DNA of 64,000 nt from Symsagittifera roscoffensis (taxonomy: Eukaryota > Xenacoelomorpha > Acoela > Convolutidae). A model generated the notes under the pieces. It was not told the origin of the DNA. It did not search any database and saw only the letters and a list, made by a program, of their open reading frames with translations. Positions 42,884-54,899 of the stretch are shown here, in pieces; positions within the stretch are counted from its first letter, which is position 1; each line of letters begins with the position of its first letter. The stretch lies in contig NW_026971615.1 in the NCBI RefSeq assembly GCF_963678635.1, positions 1-64,000 of the forward strand, in the 5' to 3' direction. The position numbers were made by a program, and so were the translations under genes.

Positions 42884-42930
42884 TGAGTTATAACCTTCGG
42901 GTCATACTCATAGAGTAATTTCATATTTAG
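42884..42930 (-). repeat. Fragment resembling the Gypsy-A LTR terminus
   Basis: TGAGTTATAACC, then CTCATAGAGTAATTTC, match the first 39 bp of the Gypsy-A LTR (7101) with a changed central portion. Both can fold into a terminal hairpin despite different loops. The match fades after ~42922; the other LTR end was not found. Confidence 0.55.
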
Positions 42931-43874
42931 TTACTAGTGTAAAAGTGGTTCCACTGGTTTGAACCAAAGTTTGAATCCAATTCAGTACGATTTGGTTTGC
43001 TTAGCTTTTTAATTTTCATTTTTGAGTCTAGTTCAGAAGATAACCATTCATTAAAATCGATTGTTGCTCAACGATCAATTTCTCAGTTTTTGAGAAACAC
43101 CTTGGATATAACTTGTAGGAAATCATTAATGACTGAAAAGCTCTCCTATTGACACATAAGTTGCATAAGTCATTGGTATTGCCAAGAAAGCCATAGTGAC
43201 TTTGTCTTGGAAAAACTTTAATTCTTGTTCTAAAGTGGGTGTTTTAATTTCTGATGCCAAGTGAAAACTGGCGAATGGTTTAATGAGGCGCAATTTTCAA
43301 AAAGATATTGACATCAATTGTTTTGTTTGGCGGTTTTTTTTTTGGTTTTTTGATTTTTGGTTTTTTGATGGAACAAAAATTGTCATTTTCTATGCAAACT
43401 CTCCGCAAGAATTTGGTTGATATTCAAGGAAAACGGAGATGAACACTCAATTATAATTCTTACAACTATACAAAAGCCTAAAATATGTTTAAAATTTCAT
43501 ATAAAGATTGTTACCCGATCGTTTTGCTCGCTTGAAATTGAACTAAAACTCAAAAAACGAATATATATGTCTATGGACCAATTACGATGATTATTCATGG
43601 TACCTGACTTTGTATGGAAAAAAAACTATAACTTAAAAAACTATGAACCTAAATGTAAAACTGAATAAAAAGATCTGCCCAACTTTAATGGTCGGAATAG
43701 TTATTCTTTCCTGATAATGATAATTATGTAGAGCTTTAGAGATTTTTATCAAATCTTTTTGATGTTGGACTTTTTTAGTATACTTTTTCACCTATTTTTC
43801 GCCTTTTTCAAGACTTTTTACTCGTTTTCAAATCATCTTGTTGAAAATCACTCAAGTATAATTAAAAAATAATT
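42931..43874. other. AT-rich, no gene seen
   Basis: Contains a T/G-rich low-complexity patch near 43325-43370. Nothing else recognised. Confidence 0.4.
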
Positions 43875-44476
43875 ATTACGAGGCTCAATTGGGCACTGGA
43901 TAGGCGCAAAATTTGGTGTCTGTAGGTCGCTGGAATCCAGAGACAAGTCTTTATACATAGTCAAAAATGTAAATTGGTTCCATTAACAAACTCCCGTAGA
44001 CTCTAGGCACAATTGTTTGTAAGGTAAATTAGTTTATTGCGCATTCCGCAACGAGCGAACGAAGCTGACTGTTTCTGATTCCAAAAACGCCAGCAGATTC
44101 CGCAAATGTAATTTGATTCCGCAATTCCCGGATTTCGCTTACAAATTGCGATTCCACTTACCAGTTGCAGATTCCGCAAATGTAATTTGATTCCGCAATT
44201 CCCGGATTTTGCTTACAAATTGCGATTCCACTTACCAGTTGCAGATTCCGCTTACAATTTGCAAGTTTCCACTTACAGTTCCGGATTCTTTGACAGCTTA
44301 AATTTGTTAATGACATTTGTAATAGTTGGTATGTGAATTCCATACCTAGATCTGGATTTCTCAATTTTTGTTGCATATTCCACTAATTTTGTTGCGGATT
44401 CCGAAAAGATGCCTGTTTAGGATTCATTTTGAGCAATTCAGTGTTGTTTACAAAAAACGCGATTTCGCCTCGTAAT
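43875..44476. mobile_element. Shorter relative of the GCGGATTCCGC-motif TIR element
   Basis: The ends ATTACGAGGCTCAATTGGGC and, read inward from the right, ATTACGAGGCGAAATC match the termini of the 30042 element; the left end also shares 'GCACTGGA(T/C)AGGCGCAAAAT'. The interior (44095-44400) is crowded with GATTCCGCA/GATTCCAC motifs, including a ~68-bp direct repeat (44090-44230). No ORF. Confidence 0.65.
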
Positions 44477-45015
44477 GGTCTGAGCTAAATAAAATTTAAA
44501 AAATATACTTTAAATTTTTCATATAAAAAGTTACCAATATTGTTTAACCTAGATCTCGAACTAAAACAGGGATAATGAGAACGGTTTTGACTGACACTTT
44601 TTGTAACACATTTTTATCTCTGACTTTCAAAAAGTTATGCCAAATAATGGGCTTGTTGTGATTTACTTTGAGTGTTGTCAAAAAAATTTAAAACAATTTC
44701 ACTTTTGGTCTCTTAATGAAATTAGTCGAGGATTGAATGTAAAATTTTTGATTCATTTAAAATGTACGCGTTGTTTTTCCAGTTTTCAATTGATCAGATT
44801 TTCAAAAAAGTAACAAACATGGCTGTTGAAAATTGGCTTTTTTTCACGAAGTGGATTTTTGTGCACTCCAGATGAAGATATCAAGCCTCTGAAAGCAAAT
44901 GTGCCTCAAGCGCGCTAACCATTCGAATTAAATTTTGCCAAAAAACCATGATATTTAAAATTTATCATGATCTCTTAGCAGAATTCAATTCGGATGATTA
45001 TTCCACTTAAGGTCA
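44477..45015. other. AT-rich, no gene seen
   Basis: No coding or repeat signal noted. Confidence 0.35.
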
Positions 45016-47470
45016 TTTTCACGCAGAGGCTTTTTTTGAACTAAAAAATTTGCATGCAAAAAAAAACGTTATTTTTGTCTATAACGCAGACTAGGCTAAA
45101 TTTTTCATTAGAAAAATTGACCAAGGATTTACAAGAGAAGTTTTTAATTCTTCAAAAATGTAAAATAAACTTCAATTTTTCAACATGATCGGCCAAAGTT
45201 TTGACTGAAACTTTTCTAGCCATATGGAAAAATTAAGGGTGTTTTCACAGTTTTGGTTTAATTCTAAAAAATTATTTCAAAGAATTGCCACTCAAGTTCG
45301 AGAACATGTTAGATTTTTTCTCAAATCAATGGCGTTTTTATGTGAGAAAATCTTTGTTCCTTATGGTTTCGGACAAAACCCAAATATTTTTTTAATCTAA
45401 GGAAAAATGCTTGTCCTAAAAGTTTCTTGAATGAAAAATTGATTATTGAGCTTCTTTATGTGATTATCGAGTTTTTGATACGTATGGAAATGTACGAAAA
45501 CGTCTGATGCGAATTTTTCCATTTTTGAAAACTCGACATTAATCGTATTTAGTGAATCCTTCAGAATTTTTTTGTGTTCAATCATAATTAGCTAAAACTG
45601 TGGTGTTTTTGAGCCATGATTTCTGTCAATTCGTGATGCTTTACAATATTTCCCTATTAATTAGCTCAATTGATCCATCAATTCAATTAGAATTTCAATA
45701 GTATCAGCACAAAACATCAATTAAGAGCGTTGATTAAGCTTGTAGTTCTTTGAAAAGCCATCTTTGCTAAAAGTTCGAGGTTTGAAAAAAAAAAAATAAC
45801 TTGCCAAAATGCGAGAAGCGATTATGTGCAGGAAGTAAATTGGTAAATTCAGTTAAAAAAAACAAGGAAGTAGTAATAGAGCTGCACCAACTAAAAATTT
45901 TTAAAAACATATTCTTATAAACATTTAGTGTTTAAAAGAAGGCATTCATGTTATTCTACGTAGTCACAGGTAACAGTTGCGTGTTGTTTATAATGCATAG
46001 AATGTATAAAAGCAATGATGATAAGTTTGAGGCTCAGTGTCTTTTTCAAGATGTGACGCTCCAAATCGTAATCTTTGTCAATAGAATTCTTGCTAAAGTC
46101 TCGCCGCCGCTCAAAATTTTTTCTAAGGTCGCGGTGGGGCTTTTTCTAGACTGGTGGCAACATTTATGAAATGCCTTCAGTGACACGACTGATAAATTCA
46201 AAAACCAAAATGAGAAAAAGATAAAGGTGCTTTTTGTTTGTTTTAAATATTTGAAGAACTTTTTTCTTTTATTTTTGTCATCTTTTGATTACTGTGGTTT
46301 CTCAACAAAAAAAAATTAAGAAAAAATAAAAACGACAATAATGTCAGTGGGTTCTACGGCCCCCGCGGCATCCTCGCCATAGCTAATATTTTCAGCAGAG
46401 GAACCCATCTTCCAGAAAACATCAAAAAAACTTAGGCTGTGCGGTAGATTCAAACTGACAAGGTTGCTATGAAATGTTGTTATCACGCTGTTGTTTAGTA
46501 TCCGTTCTTTTTAAAGTTCTGAAAATATGGGAATGGAAAAATTGCTCGGATTGACCTACATACACAAAAAGAAAAGCACATCATACAATTCCTACAAAAA
46601 AAATGCATATCATACAGGGAGTAAAATATCCAAATTTTATGCTCAAATAAGCTTTTTCTCGAACAAAAAAATGCATGCCAAAAAAAAGCATTTTTTGTCA
46701 TTTTTTGGTCTATAACGTAGTCCAGGCTGAATTATCCAAGGAAAAGAAACAAAATTGACCAAGAAATGATATGCGAAGTTTTTACTCTTTCTTTATTGTA
46801 AAATAAACTTCAATTTTTCAACCTGCTCGACAAAAATTTTGACTGAAATTTTCCTATTCAAATACAAAATATTAAGATGAAGTATTATCTCAAACAATTG
46901 CTACTTAAATGCGACAATCTGTTAGTTTTTTTTAATAAACACATTGGCGTTTTTTGTGTGAGAAAATTTTTATTTTTCATGGTTTTGGACAAAACCCAAA
47001 TACTTAGCGAAACTCGAAAAAATATATCTTTTAATCTAAGGAAAAATGCTTGTCATAAAAGTTTCTTTTAAGAAAAAATGGATACAAAGCTTTCGTATGT
47101 GATTATGGTGTTTATGATACGTATGGAAATGTACAAAATTGTATGATGAACCTTTTCCCTCTTATAATAACTGTAGAGTAATAATCATGTAATTCTACCT
47201 AGTCAGAGGTAAGAGTTGCATGTTGTTCATAATGCATAAAATGTAAAAAAAAAAGAATGATGATATTTTTGTGGCTCAGTATCTTTTTAAGATGCGCGGG
47301 GCCGAATCGTAATCTTTGTCATCAGAACTCCTGCTCAAGTTTGGCCGCCGCTCAAAGTCTTTTGTTAAGTCGCACTGCCGCTTTTTATGGGACTGGGCTA
47401 TGCAAGAAATATGAAAAGGATTTAACTGCACGACTTAGGAATCAACTAGCGGTGGGACTTAAGAAACGAT
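45016..47470. repeat. Diverged direct duplication (about 45.0-46.2 kb and 46.6-47.4 kb)
   Basis: Shared landmarks in the same order: 'GTCTATAACG(C/T)AG', 'AAAATAAACTTCAATTTTTC', 'ATTGGCGTTTTT'-type and 'GGAAAAATGCTTGTC' blocks, 'GTATGGAAATGTAC', 'GAGTTGCATGTTGTTCATAA'-type, 'GAATCGTAATCTTTGTCA' and 'GCCGCCGCTCAAA'. The copies differ by many substitutions and indels. No intact gene. Confidence 0.6.
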
Positions 47471-48510
47471 TTTGATAGCGCGACCTGACATAAGACTTTG
47501 AGTGCCTCGCGACTTAAAAAACTTTGGCGACGCAATTTTAAAAAGTCTTTTTCGGCAACAGCTAAGTGAAATCCTTTGCGATGCAGTTTAGGAAAAGCCT
47601 TTGGGCGCGAATTAAGAAAGAGAAATTTTTAGCACCGCGACTTAGCATAAGACTGGTGGTGGGACTTAAAAACAGACCGGTGCCTCGGCTTAAGAAAAGA
47701 CTTTGAGTCTCGGCACGACTTCAGAAATACTGGCGTCGCAATCTAATAAAAAGCTTTGGGGGCACCATTTGAGAAAAAAACTGGCGGCGCGACTCGAGAA
47801 AAACTCAGCTGAGCTGCGCAAATTAAGAAAAGGCCCTGACGACGTTGTTTAGGATAAGCAATTGGCCACGCGACTTCAGAACATACTTTGAACCTCGGTG
47901 CGACTGAAAAAATAACTGGCGGCGGAATCTAAAAAAACTTTGGGGGCTTGACTTAAGAATCAAACTTTGTCGACTGAAAAAAAATGTCATCACGACAAAA
48001 TTATTTGTCTGCGCTTATGAAAAAACTAGCCGTGGGACACGAAAAACACTGGCTGCGCGACTTACGACAAGACTGGCGGCGCAATCAAAAAAAGATCAGC
48101 AGCGCCACTTAAGAAAATACGGATCGTGTGAAGTAAAAAGTATATATTTTAGGTCGCGACTTAAGAAAAAATTGGCGGCGCGACTAAAAAGATTTTGGGT
48201 TTTTGGCTCCTTCGCGCTGGTCGTAGAAACTGCTTACTCGCGCCGGTCTGGAATCCGTCATTCTTAGTCGTCACGCGATTTAGGATCAGAGACCGATGTA
48301 ACAAAACCCGGTCGCGACATTTTTTTTTATGTCACGCCGGTTGCGGCGGTTTTCTTGGTCGTGCTAGTCGCGGCGGTGTTTTGTATTGCACCGATCGCGG
48401 TGTTTTTTTTTCAGTCACGCCGTGAATTGCCAAATTTCGTTCGTGTCGGTCAGGAACTGCCAATATTAAGTCGCGCGGGCTAAATTGCCAAAATTGGGTC
48501 GCGCTGGTCT
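47330..48510. repeat. Degenerate GC-richer minisatellite
   Basis: Imperfect units of roughly 27-35 bp on the theme GGCGCGACTTAAGAAAAGACTT repeat through about 48190. Then the complementary theme (GTCGCG...GCCGGT) appears to ~48500. Units are highly diverged. GC content is clearly above the flanks. No gene. Confidence 0.6.
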
Positions 48511-49797
48511 TTCTTCTCCTTAGTCAAGGACTTCAACCCAGGATGATTCAAATTGGTTTGCATTTTGATGTTTTTCGAAATTATTTTTGTTTTTTAAGCA
48601 TCTATCCAAATTGCTCATTTCTTATTTAACTTTAACTGGAAATACTGCGTCTCGTCCATCCCATTATCTATTTTTCAAACACTTGCTCAGGTGCTGCTGA
48701 ATCAGAATTTATAACTGGGACCTTTTGTGGAAGACCAATAAAAGCCAACGGGCCACGCAAACACTGCCAGGCTTAGATAAAGAGTAATCGCATTTTACTG
48801 CATAATGTATAATTTAGGCCCGCGGTCATATAACGGAGTATTGTGAAAATGAAAAAAAAAATTGCCAATATTGCTTTGTGGTAACCTTCGCCCCTTGATG
48901 CATCAAAGACAGGCCAATAAATGGAACGAACTGCCGCTAAAATATTTAATTAAGAAGAAAAGATTAGGTGTTTGAACGATATGATGCATACAGTAGTTTA
49001 TGTGTGGGGAGGGGAAAAATTTGAGCTTAGAAGCTATCTGCGAGCTCTCTTTGAAACTCTAAAAGCAATCAATTATAAAGGAATGCTAAGGTTTTCAGCG
49101 GGGCAGCGGCGTTGAAGGGCTCCGCCCCTCAATTGAAAAAACAGTGATTTAAGGTGTGCCGTAATGCTTGCTCGTTGCTTGAGGTTGTGGCAGCATAACG
49201 CAGCGCAGAAAAAACATACCTTTGAAGCAACTTGCATAGGTATAAAAATTAGGGGTCAACAGCGGTCCCGGGATGACCAAAAATACTAGTCATACATGGA
49301 GGTCAACCCGGGGTTCTCCTTGAAGAGCTGCACTGGTCGTTTGTCTGATGCTCCTTTCAATCGAATGAACTTTAATAAGATAACTGAGATAATAATTCTG
49401 CCACAATTTGCTGTTAGTCAGTTATAATCAGTAAGTGAGTTGAATGAATCTGGTAGAAAAAAGAGAGTCATGAAAATAATTATTATAGAATAAATCTCAG
49501 CAAATCAGCACCAATTTTCACTTCTCTTGAAAAACCAGCAAATTTTCAGACATGTAGCTATTCTGCGGTTAAGATAGCGGGGTAACCGATATGTCAAACC
49601 ACCGAACCCTTTTTAAGTTTTTTTTACCTAAACCTCAATAATTTCTTGCAGTGAGATTCTATGCATAATAAATGATTATAAAAGAGGGGGTTGAGTGATT
49701 TGGTATAAAAGGATGGGAGCTTGTAAATGTTGGGGTATTTCACACGGAGTGTGTTTGGGATGTTTTCTTTTGCAAAATTTAAGAAGATGTTCCGCAC
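48511..49797. other. Intergenic, no gene seen
   Basis: Mostly unassigned AT-rich DNA. The only structure noted is the small foldback at 49267-49312. Confidence 0.4.
49267..49312. repeat. 46-bp foldback with CCCGGG ends
   Basis: CCCGGGATGACC at the left and GGTCAACCCGGG at the right are imperfect inverted repeats around AAAATACTAGTCATACAT. Both ends match the termini of the element at 62991-63928, so this may be a near-minimal deletion derivative. Confidence 0.5.
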
Positions 49798-50834
49798 CGG
49801 AGTTCCATGGATAATAATCGATTATAATGGAAAAATGTTGCCTAAAATGTTGTCATTATAATCCATTATTGTGGCAAATTTAGACCACGTAATCGATTAT
49901 GTGGTCATTAAAATCGATTTTTTTTCGAAAAATAAAAATCCATTATAATCCAAAATAATCCATTAAGATCCATTGTTTTTGGTACTGGAATCGATTATTT
50001 TTGCCAAGATAATCCAGTACAATCGATTATTTTTGCAATAAAAATCCCTTATAATCCATTATAATCGTTTATACTACATTATATTTTTTGAATTAAATTC
50101 GATAATTTTTGCAGATTTTTTGCAAGTTTTGCAGTAAATTTGCAAAAAGTATGTCATGTCTTTTACTAAATGCCATGTCTAACGTCACCCTCTCATGTAA
50201 TTTTTAACTCCCCGCAATTAAAGAGAGGGGGGTGTCAATCATAAACCCACTCCCCCAAAGTCTACTAAAAATTGGGGGGTACGGGGGCGAATGGCACTTG
50301 TGCTTAACCGGCAGGGAGGGGTAAACGGGGGGGGGGGTTAAGGAAACTGAGGGGGTTGTTAAAGTAATTGGGGGGGGGGGAGGTTGAAGTAAACAGTGGG
50401 GGGGGGGGGGGTGGGTTAAAGTAAACGGAGGGAACACCGTTCAAACCACAATATAATTTATATTCAAAAAAAAATATATAAATTTCAACGTGAAATGTAA
50501 CGTTTTATGAAACGTATTACGTAGCAACTGCACCAAACAGAAAATGAGATAATTTGATAAAAGTTGTAAATTTCACAAATAACCTCTCAAAAAAATCCAT
50601 TATAATCGGTTTTAATCGATTATAATGGATTATATTGACCTAAAAAAACATTAGGATTATAAACCAATTTTTAATGGATTATAATTGATTATTTTTCTAA
50701 TTTTTAGTCGCATTTTTTTTAATTAGAAAAATCATTTCATTATGATTATTTTTTAATCGAATATACTGTATCAAAATTTATTGAGACAGTTCACAAAAAT
50801 TCATTATATTCATTTATTATCCATGGAACTCCGG
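49798..50834. mobile_element. TIR element filled with ATAATCGATTAT motifs
   Basis: A perfect 21-bp inverted repeat beginning CCGGAGTTCCATGG bounds 1037 bp (49798-49818 and 50814-50834). The interior is packed with ATAATCGATTAT, AATCCATTATAAT and variants, with an AT-only feel except for a G-rich block at 50220-50430 holding several G8-G12 runs. No ORF. The class is undetermined; I see no clear target duplication. Related motifs continue to ~51130. Confidence 0.7.
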
Positions 50835-51431
50835 GGCGAGATGCGTAGGTTTAAAATCAGCAGGCTGCAACAAGTGTAGAAAAAACTGACCAGTTTGAAG
50901 AAAACTTGAAAAAATTTCAAGTAGATTATTATCTATTAAAAAATATTGTAATGGATTTTAAATGGATTATAATGGCTTTAATTTTTTCGAGAAAATTGAA
51001 TGCAAAGGATTTTGACCAATTGTATGGTCCCAAAGTGTGATTGTAATTGATTATAATGGCAACACTTTTGACCATGAAAATTGTTTATAAACGATTATTA
51101 TCCACTGAAGCTAATTGCCGATTATTTCACCTTCATCCTTAGCCGAACTTGATTGACAAGTTTTTAACGGTCAAAACTGTGTTATGTTCAAAGTATGAAC
51201 CTAATACACACTGAACCTCGATGCTGATTCAATTTATAGAATAAAAATTATTTTAAAAAACATATGCTACTTGAGCTAAAAAAGGCTGAATTTAAGACAA
51301 GTCATTTGATTGATTTACCCATCCGTTTATCCGAATTACAGTTTGACGAATCTTTAGTTTTTTTGGCACGCTGTACTTTAATCTATCATTCGGCGAAAGA
51401 CAATTTGTCATACCTGGGTGATTGAAGTTAT
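50835..51431. other. Flank with residual ATAATGGATTATAATC motifs, no gene
   Basis: Scattered motif copies at 50930-51110 outside the right TIR suggest an older copy or local spread. Nothing else. Confidence 0.4.
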
Positions 51432-51726
51432 TGGTTACTGAACCCAAACGGATTGATAAACAAGATCTCTTGCGTAAGCGAGACAAAACAACTGATTCAT
51501 AAAATTATTTTTTGACGTCTGAATTACTGCTCATAGATCACTGGCTTGGCGCCTTTACAAGGTCAACCGACCAAATAAAAAGTTTACTCTCATGGTGAGT
51601 TAAGTATATAAAATTGCATCAAAGTTATAGATCCGAGCTGGATGACGTGCCCCCTAAGAGAAATATAGAAGCAAAAACAGTTTTAACTTGAGTTTATAGT
51701 CCAAAGGGGACTCTCATTCTATTTCA
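51432..51726 (-). repeat. Gypsy-B LTR 1 (left)
   Basis: Starts TGGTTACTGAACCCAAACGG and shares ~200 bp with the other two, then diverges; the end near 51726 (ATTTCA) is estimated from a CCAAAGG landmark. Confidence 0.65.
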
Positions 51727-52089
51727 TAGTTCGTGCCTTTTTTTAGTGACGTCATTTCTCCGTGGTGATCTGTCGTGTGGTGGTTTTTTTGTCTTCTTCA
51801 TTGTTATTATCATCCTCTGTTTGTTTTTCGTGTTCCTCATTTTTCTCGTCCTCGTTTTCATTTGCTTTTGTTTCGTCGTTTTTCCCGTCTGTCTTTCCAA
51901 TAAAAAATACTTCAGTCGTGTCTTTTTCCTAGCTATCCACTGGAGAGATAAGGTCGATAATTTCCGTTTCCTCTTGATTTCTACTTTTGTTTTTTGGACT
52001 GATTGCCTCGAGGAATGTCATGCACGCCTGGTACTCTGGCTTTATGTCCGAAAAACCCAATTTCTGGACAAGTGATTTTAGGCTTGCCT

Positions 52090-53280
52090 TCATAGGTGAC
52101 TGTGTTGCTTCCGTTGGTGACTCGATTTTGAATTGGATTTTCTTTTTGGATTCCGGTTTTCTTCGATTGTGTTTTTTGGCACGGGGTTTCCAAGTGCGTT
52201 GGCCAAGGAAGGTTGGCGACTTCGTACCGTTTTTCTCGTTGGCTCGGCTGATAAGACAATTGGTGCTGTTTTCTTTTGGTTTAACCGTTTAGGCAATGGT
52301 TCTGGTATTTTTGACGTTGTCGATGATTTTCCTTCGACATCCTCCATACTGTCGGAGCTTTCCGTGAGGGTGGCTTTAGACGCTCTGGATTTTTCTTTTT
52401 CCTCCGCTTTGAGGCTCATTCGTCTTGTTGGGTATGTCACGCGGATAATTCGTGCGCCCAACTGTTACCCTGTAGGCTTGGCTCGTCGCTGTGTTGGGTT
52501 GCGCTGTTGTCCTGCGGCCTGCTCCTTCTTGGTGAGTCTTTTCGGGAAACCTGTTACTGTATCCACTTTAAACATCGGATGCTGAGGTGCGTTGGGCTGC
52601 TCAATGTCTAAAAAAAGGAGTCAAGGTCCAGATCTCCGAACGAGTTTGTATGCAACGTAATCACTTACCCGCGAAGGTCTGCAAGGCTTCTTTATTAGAG
52701 GATTAGGAACAAATTCAACTCCAATATTTCTTAGCTATCTGGGTTGTTTCCCGAACGATTGTACCCACGCGGTGTGTGGCGTAAAAAAAGCCAAGGGTTT
52801 TGTTTTTTTTTGTTTGAAAGTGCTAGGGTCCTTTACCTTGGTAGCTTTTTTGATGCTCTGTCCTCCGACCGACCATCGCTGTAAATTGTGCATGATTTCT
52901 GCTGGTAGTGGCAGTTTGTAGGATTGTTTGTATCTAAACATGGGTGTTATGCATTTTTCCAATTAAGATTGTTGGGGGAGCTTCTTGTTGCTAAGTTAGA
53001 AAGAGGAGTATTTGGTTTTGTACACATGTGTGCTTCAAACGATGAGATTTTTGTTACTCCGTGTGGTGTGATACGTATTTTTTTTTGTTTCGGCTACATC
53101 CGGGGCAAACTATATGTTGTGTTTGTTTTATCTATTAACATCACCCCGTTCAAACGTTTTAATCATCCTTTATACCACCACTATCGCTCTATCGTTGTCT
53201 ATCGGTGCAAAAAGTAAATATATGTTATTTGTGTTACAGAATATTTTCAGTTTTTTGGCCCTAAATGTTTGTGCTTGATC
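52090..53280 (-). pseudogene. Gypsy-B pol C-terminal tail (left copy)
   Basis: A minus-strand frame at 52735-52962 reads 'LPAEIMHNLQRWSVGGQSI' and 'FGKQPR'. At 52090-52461 a basic, Ser-rich stretch ('GARIIRVTYPTRRM', 'RQPSLANALGNPVPKNTIEE') follows. These are post-core regions of a Ty3/gypsy Pol as judged by position; individual domains are not recognised. Stops and frame changes separate the pieces. Confidence 0.6.
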
Positions 53281-53640
53281 ACACCCTAGTCGTCGCGGTA
53301 CCTCTTTTTCGAATTAAATCTTTGCATTAACTTTATGGTGATATCCGCCATTGTGTTCGACACGAATTTTGCCGTGAGGACTTTCCATCCACTATCTATT
53401 GCAACTAAGATGTATGTTTCCGTGTTTAGTTGTAAGTTTGTCCGTATTTGCGTCCGATGTAGGGGTCCGGCAAAATTTAATTGTACTTCATCATAAGGTT
53501 CAACTACCCGTTCCATTTGGAACGAGTGTTTTTCCCTGGTACTGGTTTGAAATTTTTACCATGTTCGAGGCAATGCTTACAATTTCGTGCAATTCGGACA
53601 CTTGAACGATGAATGCGTGGAAACCTCACGAGCTGGCACA
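53281..53640 (-). pseudogene. Gypsy-B integrase fragment
   Basis: Minus strand: a 'CKHCLEHGK' zinc-module remnant near 53570, then 'PYDEVQLNFAGPLHR' and 'YILVAIDSGWKVLTAKFVSN'. A frame change near 53290 leads to 'PRRLGCDQAQTF', the second Asp block. The first catalytic Asp position ('QLNFAGPL') is Asn, so the enzyme would be inactive even without the frame breaks. Confidence 0.75.
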
Positions 53641-54106
53641 AATCCAACATGGCCGCCGGTCCGGGATGCAGTACTCATAAGTCTTGTGCATTTCGATGGA
53701 AATATCGGTTTGTGTGGCGGCTGTCAATGAAATTTCCTCTTTGTGCTCTGCTTGGTTTGCCATTTTCGTTTATGTTTCTAATGGTTGTGTATCAGTGACT
53801 GGTTCGCTAAACACAATTTTGGGGAAGTTTAACTGCTTTTTGGCTTCGATGATAAAAGTTCTCGTTCGTCTTTAACTTCTACCGTTTGTGCCGCCGTGGT
53901 TTGGACAAACTCTCGTCTCTATCCGATGAGCCTTGCCATATGGTTTCTTTTCTGCCTCACGCCTCAAGTGTCTTTACGTCGTCTGGGCTAGGCCACCTTA
54001 GAATTCTTTCAAGTCCGCTTTTCGACTCCTTTGTTCTTGTTTGTGGATTTTATTAACAGAATTTGTAGAAATAAAATTTTGGTTTGAATTTTTTGAAAAC
54101 TGAATA

Positions 54107-54560
54107 TTAGCTGACTTTATTTGAGCTGACTTTGAGCAGAACTGATCTCATGTGGATGTTCGAGAATGACCGCTTCCGGAATGTGCGGATTGTTTGAACT
54201 TCAATTGAGAGTTTGGAAGCGGTAGTTAGCGATCTTTCATTTTCCGCGCGCTTTTTAATCTGCCGATATGGTGCCTTGTTCTGATTGGCTAGATTTTTCA
54301 GGATGATGTTGTAAATCATTTTTTGAGGTTGTTTTTCATTGAATTAATTGATGATACTAAATTCTCTTTGTCGTACGCGCTCGGGATTAATGCGAATCCA
54401 ACCGGATTTCTCGACATAAAGTCTATTAGCTCCATTTTGTTCCCCGTCAGATGTTTAATGTCAAGACTAAAGGGAATTAATCGGTCAACGCATGGGTCAA
54501 CCTGCACTGACATGTTTTCGATCTTTCGCTTGCATTTAGTGCGCTGATCAAGGCTTGAAG
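54107..54560 (-). pseudogene. Gypsy-B RNase H end and linker (left copy)
   Basis: Minus-strand frame 54316-54513 reads 'DPCVDRLIPFSLDIKHLTGN' then 'ELIDFMSRNP', the DxxSR motif found just after RNase H in Ty3/gypsy Pol; the next frame (54107-54319) continues the linker 'NQNKAPYRQIKKRAENERSL'. Confidence 0.75.
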
Positions 54561-54899
54561 GTCTGCGATGACAGTAAATTGTTTTCCAAATAGGTAGTAT
54601 TTAAATTGTTAGATGAGCCAAATTAATCAGAGTAACTCTAGTTCGTTATCTGAAAATTTTCCTTCTAGTGAATTTAGGAAACGTCAAGCATAAGCTACTG
54701 CCACTCACCCATCCGGAGAATTTTGCTCTAATGCGGCCCTCAAGCCTGATGTAGAGACACCAAATGCCACGCGGGTATCTAGGTTTTGGTCAAAATGTTT
54801 ATTTTGAGTTTTTTCTTACACTAATTTTATAATGTTGTTCAATGATGTGTTGTGTTGAAGTTTCCAATCAATAGGTTTGTTCTTTTCTGTACTTTTTAG

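Noticed and set aside
50204-50437. Pro-rich 77-codon minus-strand frame
   Set aside because: It comes from poly-G runs inside the 49798-50834 element.
52133-52585. 150-codon plus-strand frame
   Set aside because: It is antisense to the Gypsy-B pol tail, which has a recognisable basic, Ser-rich minus-strand reading.
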